56,466 nucleotides of DNA from an uncultured Nitrospira sp. (lineage in GTDB: Bacteria; Nitrospirota; Nitrospiria; Nitrospirales; Nitrospiraceae), in assembly GCA_902500755.1 (NCBI GenBank), contig CABVRV010000012.1:1-56466 (forward strand). Direction: 5' to 3'. The translations under genes were made by a program, and so were the position numbers. How positions within the stretch are numbered: the first letter of the stretch is position 1; each line of letters begins with the position of its first letter. Of the stretch, positions 18,901-27,707 are shown in pieces. A model generated the notes under the pieces. The model was not told where the DNA came from. It saw nothing but the letters and a program-made list of their open reading frames with translations, and made no database searches.

Positions 18901-21690
18901 ATGCTGACTCAACGATACCAAGTCGCCGTACTATTCGGACTGGTCGTCATCATTGGCTGCTATCTTCTGCTGCCGTTGGGAGCATCCTATTTTCTGGCTG
19001 AAGGGCTTCGTCACCGCGGATATAGCAATGTGATTTTGCAATTGGGTTACCCCGGATGGAAACGACTGCACATCCCCGTCGTCTCGTTTCAGGAAGATTT
19101 GAGTGGGGAGCGATTGATTGTCTCGTTGATGAACGCGGAACTCCGATATGATCTGTCTCAGCTGCTTCAAGGCCGCGTGAGTCGCATTGTGCTTCGAGAC
19201 GCAGCAGTTCAGGTGCTGAATACTCCCTCAATGGGTTCATTTAAAGAAGGTAACAGAGATATCGACAAGACCGATCACCAACAGTCACCCGGGAGTTGGC
19301 TCACAGCCGGTGATCTCTTACGAAGTGTGCCGATTCTCCCATTCGATGAGTTGCAGCTTGATCATCTCACCATCTTTCGTGAGCAAGCGACCGGCCCCCT
19401 CCGTAGGGTCACGATTACCGGAAACCTGACGTACAGTGGCGCAGAGTTAGGTGGTCATCTATCGTTTCAAGGCCTTGATACTGCCTCGTATGGACTTGTG
19501 ATCGTGGGGAATTCTGCGAGCACGTGGTCGGCAATCTTGGCATCCCAACGGCCGCAAGCGACCCCGATAGTGGCATGGCAGTCGCAGGCCCATCCAAGCG
19601 GCTCACAGGTTCAGATCACTGGGCGCCTACAGGTCAATGTACAGGAACTCGCTCCATTTATCGCGCTCATGGTCCCAATCGGCCCAGAGCTGGAAAAGGT
19701 GACAGGTCACGTAGCGATCGATTGGGCTGGAAAGGCTGACACAGATACCACGCTCAACGCTCTCAAGCAGGATGCACAGACACATGTGGAAGGTACTATG
19801 CGAGTCAATGCCACACTGCCGAGTCTGAAAGGGATTGCGAAGGATATCGCAATTGCGTATGAGGGAACATTTAGAGGAAATGCCTCTCAGCTCGAATGGT
19901 CTCTGAGTCCTGGTGTCCTGCTGGCAGCAACGGTCAATACCCAACCGAAAATCATCCCCGAAATGATTCGGTTGATTCTTCCTCTTGGTGATCAACCCGT
20001 ACGGATGGAAAACACGAAACCCGTGCAAGGGACCTTATACTGGAGGGAAACTCCTATTCGAATGATTGTCCAGGGCCCGCTGCTTGTCACCTATGGTCAG
20101 AGTTTAGGCTCGTTGGTCGCACAATTCCAATCCACTCGTGCTGAAGGGGTGGGCGATGAGTTGGTCCTGGCCGAAGGAACCTATGATCTGGAGGGAGCCC
20201 TTCCGCACGCTATCACTAAAGTCTTCTCGGCCAAAGAAGCGATGGGAGGTGTTCGTGGCACAGTGAAGATAAGCAGAACGCAGATAAAGGGAGTGCTGTT
20301 GCCTCGATCGTCTGTAACAATGAAGCAGATCGGAAGAGGGACGACCAACATTCCAGGTCTCACACTACAGCTTTCAGAGCCAATGACAGTTGAATGCAAT
20401 CTGACGGCGTCGCACTGTGACGGAGGACCACTGATCGCAACCGTGCATGCACCCACTCTTAAAATAAGCGGTCGGAATGTGCATACCAGTCAAGGCCTCG
20501 TGCGTTTTGAGCACGTGAAAACCAGAGGGTCTGAATGGCAGGCAGAAGGAACCGTATCAGTCGATGGAGTACGCTTGAATTTAAGCTCTTGGGCCATGTT
20601 ACCCACCACGTGGGCCGTTACGTTTGCTGCAGATCAGACCAAGATCAATGCCAACCTTCGTATTGAACTGCCGACACGCGCCGAAATTATCACGGGAAGG
20701 ATCGAACAGCCGCTGCAAGGGAAATCGGGGAGGTTCCACGGGACGATTGGTCCGCTCACGTTTAACAACGACGAAGGTCGGCTAAGCAAAATCATCATGG
20801 GACTTCCTCCGTCGACAGATATCGTCGAAGGGACATTCAGCGTGACGGCTGATGCGTCTTGGTCCGGCGGCCTCGGCAATTCCATGAGCGGAATGAGGAT
20901 CATATCAACCGATGCCAAGGTCGTGGGGGAAAAGCTGTCGGGATACTACTCCGACTATGTTGTGAAGGGTCTCAGTACCACGATGGCTCTGCACTTAGAC
21001 GAAGCCGATTCAGTATCCATGATTCAACCGGCCTCCATCTTGGTGACATCGATGCGCAGCGGCCTTGAAATTTCCAATCTGGCAGCTCTCTACCAAATCC
21101 GATGGCCATTCGAAAATACGCTGCCGGTCATCGACGTAAAAGATTTTCAGTGCGACGTGCTCGGAGGACGAGTCACGAACCCTGGCCTTGTGGTAGACTT
21201 AGAAAAGCCGCCCTTTTCCACCACTTTCTTCTTACATAAACTGGATCTTGCAAAAGTTCTGAGCGTGGAACAGCAACGAGGGCTTCATGGCACTGGGACA
21301 CTCAATGGGTCGGTACCTGTGACCTTCACGTCCAGCGGGGCCATTGTGAAAGATGGGCGCATCGAGGCTCAACCTCCGGGAGGAGTGTTGCGGTACATCT
21401 CTTCGACGGAACCATCACGAGATGTCTCGGAATCAGGCCATCAACTTCGGTTCGTAGAGCAGGCGCTGAACAACTTTCACTATACACTCTTGCGGGTCGG
21501 TCTGAAGTACGAAGAAACGGGGATGTTGGATCTGGTCGCTCGGCTTGAAGGAAAGAATCCGGATTTGAAGAACACTCCGCCGATTCATTTTAATTTAACT
21601 GTGCAGGAACACATTCCCACCCTTCTGAAGAGTCTGCGTCTGGTTGATGAGATTCGTGGCTCTATTGAGAGAAAGTATGGACGATTATGA
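18901..21690 (+). CDS. ydbH: YdbH-like intermembrane phospholipid transport protein (AsmA-like)
   Basis: 929 residues with an N-terminal membrane anchor (about 10-30) and a long periplasmic beta-rich body, as in YdbH/TamB/AsmA-like bridge proteins. The C-terminus has the family's dicarboxylate-binding-like ending (LDLVARLEGKNPDLKNTPPIHFNLTVQEHIPTLLKSLRLVDEIRGSIERK). In E. coli, YdbH spans the periplasm and moves phospholipids toward the outer membrane, redundantly with TamB and YhdP. The assignment rests largely on context: it overlaps by 4 bp a YnbE-like lipoprotein gene, followed by a YdbL-like gene, exactly the enteric gene order. A hairpin covers its ribosome binding site. Confidence 0.88.
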   Translation: MLTQRYQVAVLFGLVVIIGCYLLLPLGASYFLAEGLRHRGYSNVILQLGYPGWKRLHIPVVSFQEDLSGERLIVSLMNAELRYDLSQLLQGRVSRIVLRDAAVQVLNTPSMGSFKEGNRDIDKTDHQQSPGSWLTAGDLLRSVPILPFDELQLDHLTIFREQATGPLRRVTITGNLTYSGAELGGHLSFQGLDTASYGLVIVGNSASTWSAILASQRPQATPIVAWQSQAHPSGSQVQITGRLQVNVQELAPFIALMVPIGPELEKVTGHVAIDWAGKADTDTTLNALKQDAQTHVEGTMRVNATLPSLKGIAKDIAIAYEGTFRGNASQLEWSLSPGVLLAATVNTQPKIIPEMIRLILPLGDQPVRMENTKPVQGTLYWRETPIRMIVQGPLLVTYGQSLGSLVAQFQSTRAEGVGDELVLAEGTYDLEGALPHAITKVFSAKEAMGGVRGTVKISRTQIKGVLLPRSSVTMKQIGRGTTNIPGLTLQLSEPMTVECNLTASHCDGGPLIATVHAPTLKISGRNVHTSQGLVRFEHVKTRGSEWQAEGTVSVDGVRLNLSSWAMLPTTWAVTFAADQTKINANLRIELPTRAEIITGRIEQPLQGKSGRFHGTIGPLTFNNDEGRLSKIIMGLPPSTDIVEGTFSVTADASWSGGLGNSMSGMRIISTDAKVVGEKLSGYYSDYVVKGLSTTMALHLDEADSVSMIQPASILVTSMRSGLEISNLAALYQIRWPFENTLPVIDVKDFQCDVLGGRVTNPGLVVDLEKPPFSTTFFLHKLDLAKVLSVEQQRGLHGTGTLNGSVPVTFTSSGAIVKDGRIEAQPPGGVLRYISSTEPSRDVSESGHQLRFVEQALNNFHYTLLRVGLKYEETGMLDLVARLEGKNPDLKNTPPIHFNLTVQEHIPTLLKSLRLVDEIRGSIERKYGRL

Positions 21691-21917
21691 CCATCATGAG
21701 GCGCACTATACGGAGCGGAGCCAGGATGATCGGTACCGGAATGTTGCTGTGGGGAGCTGTGCTCGCCACCCTGGGCGCATGTACTCCACGTGTCGAAGTG
21801 GCCCCATCGGACAAGCCGATCACGATCAATCTCAATGTGAAGATTGATCATGAAATTCGACTAAAAGTAGAAAAAGACCTCGATGAAGTCATCTCGAATG
21901 ATAGCGGATTGTTTTAG
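21687..21917 (+). CDS. ynbE: YnbE-like outer-membrane lipoprotein
   Basis: 76 residues overlapping the ydbH stop codon (ATGA). A signal peptide ends in a lipobox L-G-A-C32 (LATLGACTPR). The mature part APSDKPITINLNVKIDHEIRLKVEKDLDEVI is the conserved YnbE sequence. In E. coli, YnbE multimers in the outer membrane continue the beta-sheet groove of YdbH, completing the lipid conduit. The ATG at 21696 is an alternative start. Confidence 0.9.
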   Translation: MTIMRRTIRSGARMIGTGMLLWGAVLATLGACTPRVEVAPSDKPITINLNVKIDHEIRLKVEKDLDEVISNDSGLF

Positions 21918-21932
21918 CTGCGGGAGGGACTG

Positions 21933-22268
21933 ATGTTGATTATACGGTTGGCCATGGCAACATGTGTGGCGATCCTATGGGCAACGATGGCATCGCCGGT
22001 TTCCGCGCTGTCACTGGACGAAGCCAAGGCAAAGGGCTTGGTCGGGGAACGAACCAACGGCTACCTTGGAGCGGTCAACACATCCAATGCCGATGCCCAA
22101 GCATTAATCTCGGATATCAATGGAAAACGTCGGCAGGCGTATGAGGATATTGCCAAAAGAAATCGAACGCCGCGGACGGTGGTAGAGACACTGGCAGGTG
22201 AAAAAGCCATTCAGAACACCAAACCGGGACACTTCGTCGAAAGTTCGGGCGGCTGGATAAAAAAATAA
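21933..22268 (+). CDS. ydbL: YdbL/DUF1318 family periplasmic protein
   Basis: 111 residues: signal peptide (about 1-25, ending SALS), then LDEAKAKGLVGERTNGYLGAV, INGKRRQAYEDIAKRN and TVVETLAGEKAIQNTKPGHFVE, the classic DUF1318 pattern. YdbL is reported in E. coli as a chaperone that prevents uncontrolled YnbE multimerisation. It lies 15 bp after ynbE, completing a three-gene operon. It converges with the molybdoenzyme gene, with only 3 bp between stop codons. Confidence 0.92.
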   Translation: MLIIRLAMATCVAILWATMASPVSALSLDEAKAKGLVGERTNGYLGAVNTSNADAQALISDINGKRRQAYEDIAKRNRTPRTVVETLAGEKAIQNTKPGHFVESSGGWIKK

Positions 22269-22271
22269 CGG

Positions 22272-22916
22272 TTAGCCGTACCGATCGTTCTTCCAGGGAA
22301 AAGCTGTGTTGGAGTAGCCACGAACCTCCCAGAACCCTTTTTCGTCCCGATCTGAAAACGTAATCTCCTTCACCCACTTCGCTCCCTTCCACGCATACCG
22401 TTTTGGAACAATCACACGGACCGGCCCTCCATGTTCCCGGGAGAGCGGTTTGCCGTTCCAGCTGTGGGCAAGCAACACATCGTCATCGTCACAGGCCTCA
22501 AGCGGTAGGTTCGTGGTGTAGTCGTCGTAGGACTTGAACAGGACAAATCGCGCAAGTGAGAGCGGTTTCACAACGGCGATGAGGTGTTTGAAGCTGATAC
22601 CTTCCCAGTCGTTGTCGTAACGGCTCCATGACGTGACACAATGGAAATCCGACCGATCTTTGAATTGGGGCTGTGCCAGGAATTGCTCCCAGGTCCATGT
22701 GATGGGCTCAGCCACAAACCCGCCGATACTGAGCGTCCATTCACTTAATGAAAGCTCCGGCTTGAAGCCTAGATCAAGCACAGGAAAGTTGTCGACAAGA
22801 TGTTGGCCTGGAGGTAATCGATCATCGCCTTCATAAAAGACTTCTCGTTCTTCTCCACCTCGCCGAGCCTTTGCCCACTGTTCTTTGGTCCTGGTCAGTC
22901 TGCTCGATTCATCCAT
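22272..22916 (-). CDS. Sulfite-oxidase-like molybdopterin oxidoreductase
   Basis: About 214 residues from the ATG at 22916, which has a GGAGAT ribosome binding site 4 bases upstream; the frame extends to 23000 but without family sequence. PPGQHLVDNFPVLDLGFKPELSLSEWTLSIGG leads into the Mo-cofactor domain. C93 in DFHCVTSWSR is the expected molybdenum ligand, and GGPVRVIVPKRYAWKGAKWV follows. It has no Tat signal and no heme or dimerisation domain, so it belongs to the short cytoplasmic sulfite-oxidase-like group. Its electron partner and substrate are unknown. Confidence 0.9.
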   Translation of the reverse strand: MDESSRLTRTKEQWAKARRGGEEREVFYEGDDRLPPGQHLVDNFPVLDLGFKPELSLSEWTLSIGGFVAEPITWTWEQFLAQPQFKDRSDFHCVTSWSRYDNDWEGISFKHLIAVVKPLSLARFVLFKSYDDYTTNLPLEACDDDDVLLAHSWNGKPLSREHGGPVRVIVPKRYAWKGAKWVKEITFSDRDEKGFWEVRGYSNTAFPWKNDRYG

Positions 22917-22974
22917 TGTGATCTCCTTCCGACAGACTACGAGAATTCCAGTCGATCTGACAACTCCTTTCTGG

Positions 22975-24143
22975 GTGGTGGACGCTGCGGCGGATTTCAA
23001 GCACGGAGTCGATGCCTATGTCGGAACCGGGCGATTTCTCGGTACCGATACGATCCAAGTGAGTGGTTCTGCTGGTGATCGGATTCTGACATTCCTGAAA
23101 GCCGCCGTCTGTACCGGAGCCCGCGCTTCGGGACCGCCTATACCAGCCCTCCAGGAGGGGCGGGGTACCTCACGAAACAGACCATCTTTTCCCTGACCAC
23201 ACTACCGCAGCGGATTGGAGTGATCGGGGCAGGTCCGACTGGATGTGAACTGGCGCAGGCCTTCGCTCGGTTTGGAAGCCACGTCTATCTCATCGAGGCC
23301 GCACACGGCATCATGCCGAATGAAGATCGAGATGCCGCAGACATCGTGGAGCGCACCATGCTACGAGATGGAGTGACGCTGCTCTGCTGCGGAAAGGACT
23401 TGCACGTGAAGAAGACCGAAGCTGGCAAGCGCTTAACAGTCGATTCACATGGGCAGCAGTATGACCTGACTGTCGACGACATTCTTGTTGGGGTCGGGCG
23501 GGCTCCGAACACAGAGGGGATTGGCCTCGAAGCAGCAGGGGTGGAATATGACAGAAACGGCATCAAGGTAAACCAACGGTTGCAAACGACGAATCCAACG
23601 ATCTATGCGGCGGGCGATATCTGATCACGGTACAAATTTACCCATGCCGCCGACGCGATGGCTCAAATCGCCATTCAGAACGCCCTCTTTCCTCACCCCT
23701 TTGGCTTGGGGCACGCCAGCGCCGAGTCGTTGACCATGCCATGGTGCACCTTCACTGATCCGGAAATTGCTCACGTCGGCATGTACGAGCAGGATGCCGA
23801 GGAAAATGGTCTCGAAGTGGAAACTTACACCTACAAACTCGACGAGGTCGATCGGGCAATTCTCGACGGAGACGATGAAGGGTTTGCACGGGTTCACATC
23901 CAAAAGGGGACCCACAAGATCCTTGGGGCCACGATCGTCGCAAGTCATGCCGGCGACATGATCAGCGAGTTCTCGGTCGCCATGAAGACAGGAGGTGGAG
24001 CTAAACTCATCGCGGGAACGATCCATCCTTATCCGACTCAAGCCGAAGTGAACAAGAAAGTGATTACTCTTTGGAGAAAAGCGCACTTTACGCAGAGAAC
24101 GAAAGACCTTTTGATAGAGCTCTTTGCCTGGATGAGACGCTAA
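22975..24143 (+). pseudogene. Decayed FAD-dependent pyridine nucleotide-disulfide oxidoreductase (mercuric-reductase/Lpd-like)
   Basis: Family sequence runs AADFKHGVDAYVGTGRFLG ... ICTGARAS-like ... IGVIGAGPTGCELAQAF ... VGVGRAPNTEGIGLEA ... IYAAGDI, then a C-terminal dimerisation domain (WCTFTDPEIAHVGM, HPYPTQAEVNKKV). Three lesions are seen. The N-terminal third, with the FAD-binding GxGxxG and redox CxxxxC, is missing. The frame shifts at about 23157-23163 in a G-rich run (GAGGGGCGGGG). An in-frame TGA lies at 23622-23624, where relatives would have Cys after AAGDI. It is therefore very unlikely to work. The truncated start abuts the promoter of the divergent molybdoenzyme gene. Confidence 0.87.
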
Positions 24144-24231
24144 GCATTGAGACCGCATCACCCGGTGTCTGATCCTTCCATCGATACCTGCCTAAGCATG
24201 TGAATTTGTTCCTCATCAACTCCGGCCATCC

Positions 24232-24263
24232 GTGATGCTTTCGTGATAATCGCCTGTTATCCT
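24232..24263 (+). promoter_or_regulatory. Candidate operator/promoter of the response-regulator gene (two GTGA repeats, 11-bp spacing)
   Basis: GTGA starts at 24232 and 24243, exactly 11 bp apart. A -10-like TATCCT begins 12 bases after the second repeat (24258-24263), just upstream of the ATG at 24271. The same geometry recurs upstream of the sigma factor and beta-propeller genes. Spacing of 11 bp matches tandem binding by PhoB/OmpR-type regulators such as the one encoded here, suggesting autoregulation. Confidence 0.6.
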
Positions 24264-24270
24264 AGCAATC

Positions 24271-25017
24271 ATGGCAGACGAAGCACAGCATCGGCAAAGC
24301 GTAAAGCCTCGCAATATTCTGGTAATTGAAGACGACAGGGACATTGCGCGTCTCCTGGAGCTCCATCTCCATGATGGAGGGTATGACGTCCATGTGGCGC
24401 AGGATGGCGCGACAGGGCTCAAGCATGCACTGGCTCATGCCTACGATTTAATCATTCTCGATCTCATGCTTCCAGGGATGGAAGGTTTAGACGTATGTAG
24501 AAACGTACGTGCCAAACCCGACTACACCCCTATTCTGATGCTGACGGCTAAGTCGACTGAATTGGATCGCGTCCTTGGTCTCGAGGTCGGCGCGGATGAT
24601 TATCTGACCAAGCCATTCAGCATTCGTGAACTTCTGGCTCGGGTGAAGGCGTTGTTCCGTCGCATGCAGGCGCTTGAAGCGCAACGAGCTCCCGACAAGC
24701 CACCCATAATTCAGACAGGCGATCTCATAATTGATACCGAGAAACGCAAGGTTACGTTGTGTGGCAAAGCGGTGGACTTGACCGCGAAAGAGTTCGATCT
24801 CTTACTTCAGTTCGCCCAACACCCAGGTCGCGTGTATACCCGTTCGCAACTACTCGACTTGGTGTGGGGGTATACACATGCCGGCTATGAACACACCGTG
24901 AATTCTCACATTAATCGTCTACGGGCCAAAATCGAGCGCGATACGAGCCATCCTCAGTACATCTTGACGGTCTGGGGTATTGGCTACAGTTTTGCCGAGG
25001 AACACCAGCAGGGGTAG
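24271..25017 (+). CDS. OmpR/PhoB-family response regulator
   Basis: 248 residues. The receiver domain spans about 14-130, with the acidic pair D21/D22, phospho-acceptor D64 (LIILDLMLPG) and K114 (YLTKPFS). A winged-helix DNA-binding domain occupies about 150-245 (LTAKEFDLLLQFAQHPGRVYTRSQLLDLVWG ... VNSHINRLRAKIE). It is a complete transcriptional regulator paired with the histidine kinase starting 4 bp later. Its likely targets are the three 11-bp-spaced GTGA arrays in this window, one of them its own promoter. Confidence 0.96.
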   Translation: MADEAQHRQSVKPRNILVIEDDRDIARLLELHLHDGGYDVHVAQDGATGLKHALAHAYDLIILDLMLPGMEGLDVCRNVRAKPDYTPILMLTAKSTELDRVLGLEVGADDYLTKPFSIRELLARVKALFRRMQALEAQRAPDKPPIIQTGDLIIDTEKRKVTLCGKAVDLTAKEFDLLLQFAQHPGRVYTRSQLLDLVWGYTHAGYEHTVNSHINRLRAKIERDTSHPQYILTVWGIGYSFAEEHQQG

Positions 25018-25021
25018 CTGA

Positions 25022-26551
25022 ATGTTCACTACTCTGTACGGGAAGCTTGCAAGTGTTCTCATCGGGCTGTTTTGCCTCCTAGGCGCTGGAGGCGTCCTGC
25101 TGACTGTGTATACGACCCAGTTGCATTTCCAAGAGGTGAACCAAAAGCTTAACCAGACATTGGCCGAACGCATCGTGTCCGAAAAGCTCCTGATTCAGGA
25201 AGGACTGGTAAATGAAGAGGCCATCAAGGATGTTTTTCACATGCTCATGGTGATCAATCCCAGTATCGAAGTCTATCTGCTCGATGCTCAGGGAACGATC
25301 CTGACCTTTTCGGCTCCTCCGTCAAAAGTGAAACGACATGGTATCGCTCTTGACCCACTCAAGCGGTTTTTGTCTGGAACCGAAGACCTCCCCATCCTGG
25401 GTGACGACCCGCGCGATCTCAATCAGCAAAAGATTTTTTCAGCGTTTCCCATCGAATCTCTGAGCGGTTCAATCCAGGGCTATCTGTACGTGATCCTGGG
25501 AGGAGAGGAGTTTGACTCCGTGGCACAAGTGTTGGAAGGAAGTTACATTCTCCGCTTGAGCATGTGGGCTGTGTTGGCAACGGTGCTGTTTGCCCTTGTG
25601 ACCGGCCTCTTCACGCTCAGGATCTTGACTCACCGGCTCAGAGCGCTTGCCGTGACGATGGAGAGCTTCAAACGGAGCGATTTCTCCAAACAATCAGCGG
25701 TGATCTACCGATCTCCTCTGCAACCGATGCACAGTCAGCCTCGGGATGAAATTGACGAATTGGACGCGATCTTTAGCCAGATGGTCGATCGCATTCACAC
25801 GCAAGTCACGCAGCTTAATCAGACTGATCAGTTGCGGCGTGAACTGGTCGCCAATGTCTCCCATGACCTCCGCACGCCTCTGACATCGCTCCAGGGGTAT
25901 CTTGAGACCCTGCTGTTGAAGGAAGGCACGCTGTCGCCACAGGAGCAGCGAAACTATCTCGAAATTGCCATGAAGCATAGCAAGCGATTAAGCAAGTTGA
26001 TCGCTGAGCTGTTTGAGCTGGCCAAATTGAATTCGCAGGAAATAATGCCTCAAGTCGAACCGTTTTCCCTCAGCGAGCTTGTCCAAGATGTGGTCCAAAA
26101 GCTCACGTTTGTGGCAGCGAAGAAGCAGGTGAATCTTCAGACGGATATACGAGAAGATCTTCCATTTGTCTCTGCTGACATTGGGCTGATCGAACGAGTT
26201 CTTGAAAACCTCATCGTCAATGCCGTCCGACATACTCCAGAAAGAGGCGTCGTCGTCGTGGCCCTGAGTCTTAGGAAAGGGACGCTTGTGACACAGGTTA
26301 CGGATACCGGTTGCGGAATTCCACCAGAGGACCTTCCGTACATCTTTGATCGCTATTATCGAGTCGGCAACAACGAGCAAGGGAGAGCGACTGGGGCAGG
26401 GCTTGGCCTGGCCATCTCCAAACGAATTCTGGAGCTTCACGGAAGTTCCATTGAGGCTCACAGTATCCTGAATAGCGGAACAACCTTCACGTTTCATCTC
26501 AGTACGGTTCAGCCACCCATCCAGATTCCTGATTCTTCAGCCAGGGCATAG
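25022..26551 (+). CDS. Membrane sensor histidine kinase
   Basis: 509 residues. Transmembrane segment 1 is at about 8-30, a periplasmic sensor region of about 145 residues follows, and transmembrane segment 2 is at about 180-200. Next come a HAMP linker, a HisKA domain with phospho-accepting H281 (NVSHDLRTPLTSLQGYLE), and a HATPase domain with N box ENLIVNAVRHT (N396/N400), G1 DTGCGIP and G2 GAGLGLAIS. All catalytic boxes are intact. It is co-transcribed with the response regulator. The ligand is unknown; the sensor region has no motif I recognise. A wide inverted pair TCCTCAAGA/TCTTGAGGA (26553-26599) lies just after the stop. Confidence 0.95.
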   Translation: MFTTLYGKLASVLIGLFCLLGAGGVLLTVYTTQLHFQEVNQKLNQTLAERIVSEKLLIQEGLVNEEAIKDVFHMLMVINPSIEVYLLDAQGTILTFSAPPSKVKRHGIALDPLKRFLSGTEDLPILGDDPRDLNQQKIFSAFPIESLSGSIQGYLYVILGGEEFDSVAQVLEGSYILRLSMWAVLATVLFALVTGLFTLRILTHRLRALAVTMESFKRSDFSKQSAVIYRSPLQPMHSQPRDEIDELDAIFSQMVDRIHTQVTQLNQTDQLRRELVANVSHDLRTPLTSLQGYLETLLLKEGTLSPQEQRNYLEIAMKHSKRLSKLIAELFELAKLNSQEIMPQVEPFSLSELVQDVVQKLTFVAAKKQVNLQTDIREDLPFVSADIGLIERVLENLIVNAVRHTPERGVVVVALSLRKGTLVTQVTDTGCGIPPEDLPYIFDRYYRVGNNEQGRATGAGLGLAISKRILELHGSSIEAHSILNSGTTFTFHLSTVQPPIQIPDSSARA

Positions 26552-26756
26552 CTCCTCAAGAAGATTTCGATCATGAAGGTCTGCATTTGCTCTTGAGGAT
26601 GAAGCCAGCTCGGGATCATGCAATAACGGCAAATCCTTCTACTCGGTCAATTGCCTGCCCGTTTGCGAACGACCCCCCGATTCGCCTCTCAATCTGACCG
26701 CTTTATACCATCCATCTGCAAAACTGTCCCCACGCCTCCCTCGCGTCTGTGCATTC

Positions 26757-26810
26757 GTGACCAAGATGTCATGATTGTGTGACCGTTCTGTGATCAACGG
26801 TCGCAACAAT
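26757..26810 (+). promoter_or_regulatory. Candidate operator/promoter with four 11-bp-spaced GTGA-type repeats
   Basis: GTGA, GTCA, GTGA and GTGA start at 26757, 26768, 26779 and 26790, each exactly 11 bp apart. Twelve bases after the last lies AACAAT (26805-26810), a possible -10 element. The ECF-like sigma gene begins 65 bp further on. The spacing and downstream geometry match the other two arrays. The preceding 26600-26756 holds no gene. Confidence 0.7.
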
Positions 26811-26874
26811 GGCTCTGGATCATGGCAGATACGTTCAGCGTGGGTATACCAATATCGCGGATTGGAGGTGGAGC

Positions 26875-27561
26875 ATGCATACGGCGGTCGATGATCATGT
26901 CGTCTCAACTCACAGGAGGGCAGTCGTGCGCAAGAGATTCTGCTGTATGTCAGCCGAGGATAGGCTCCTCGTGAGACTGAGGCTCCGTGAGGAACAGGCC
27001 TTCGATGAGCTTGTAACCCAGCAACATAACCTGCTGATCCGAATAGCCATGCGATATGTCGCCAGTCGGGACGTGGCCGAAGAAGTCGTCCAGGAGACCT
27101 GGATAGCAGTACTCACAAGTATAGAGCGCTTTGAAGGTCGATCGTCTCTTCGTGCTTGGATCTGCGGCATTCTGATTCACAAAGCCAAGGATCGCGGTGT
27201 TCGTGAAAAACGCTATACGCCCTTCGCAGACTTCGAATTGAATGGTGATCACCATGGTGATGTACTCGACTCATTCCACTTCCAATCGTACGGGGATTGC
27301 GCTGGGGACTGGTCATTCTCCAGGTCGCTCTTCGACGATCGGACACCGGAGAAACTCTTGCTGTCAAAACAAGCCGTGCACTGTATACGACGCGCGATGG
27401 ATGCTTTGCCGCTCAATCTCAAGGAAGTCCTGATTCTCCGCGATGTAGATGGGCTGGAAACCAACGAGGTCTGCACCAGGCTGAACATCTCTGACACGAA
27501 TTTCTACGTGCGGTTACACCGGGCTCGAGAACGAGTACGAGGGCGGTTAGGGACTCGTTGA
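26875..27561 (+). CDS. ECF-type RNA polymerase sigma factor
   Basis: The ATG at 26875 is chosen because GGAGG lies 6 bases upstream and the earlier ATG at 26809 overlaps the predicted -10. The product is 228 residues. Region 2 (EEQAFDELVTQQHNLLIRIAMRYVASRDVAEEVVQETWIAVLTSIERFEGRSSLRAWI) is followed by a long linker with a variable 45-residue insert. Region 4 reads CIRRAMDALPLNLKEVLILRDVDGLETNEVCTRLNISDTNFYVRLHRARERVRGRL. No anti-sigma gene follows; the next gene is a secreted beta-propeller protein with the same operator type. Control through the neighbouring two-component system is inferred. Confidence 0.92.
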   Translation: MHTAVDDHVVSTHRRAVVRKRFCCMSAEDRLLVRLRLREEQAFDELVTQQHNLLIRIAMRYVASRDVAEEVVQETWIAVLTSIERFEGRSSLRAWICGILIHKAKDRGVREKRYTPFADFELNGDHHGDVLDSFHFQSYGDCAGDWSFSRSLFDDRTPEKLLLSKQAVHCIRRAMDALPLNLKEVLILRDVDGLETNEVCTRLNISDTNFYVRLHRARERVRGRLGTR

Positions 27562-27606
27562 GGTGAGTGCGGGGTGTAGGCCTGTAGCAAACTGTGCTCC
27601 GATCTT

Positions 27607-27660
27607 GTGACTGAGATGTGACCGATATGTGAACGTTTTGTGATAACTCGCGATTACGAT
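27607..27660 (+). promoter_or_regulatory. Candidate operator/promoter with four perfect 11-bp-spaced GTGA repeats
   Basis: GTGA begins at 27607, 27618, 27629 and 27640. A -10-like TACGAT (27655-27660) starts 12 bases after the last repeat. It precedes the beta-propeller gene at 27708. This is the best-formed of the three arrays. Confidence 0.75.
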
Positions 27661-27707
27661 GAATCCTGTAGCCAGCCATTCCCTTACTTACTAGAGGAGG
27701 TAGGATC

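Noticed and set aside
23622-23660. Possible selenocysteine codon (TGA at a Cys position) in the flavin reductase
   Set aside because: The following bases give only a weak 4-bp stem (GGTA/TACC), not a convincing bacterial SECIS. The gene also has a frameshift and lacks its FAD-binding N-terminus.
26809-26874. Upstream ATG for the sigma factor at 26809
   Set aside because: It overlaps the proposed -10 element and has no ribosome binding site. The ATG at 26875 has a well-spaced GGAGG.
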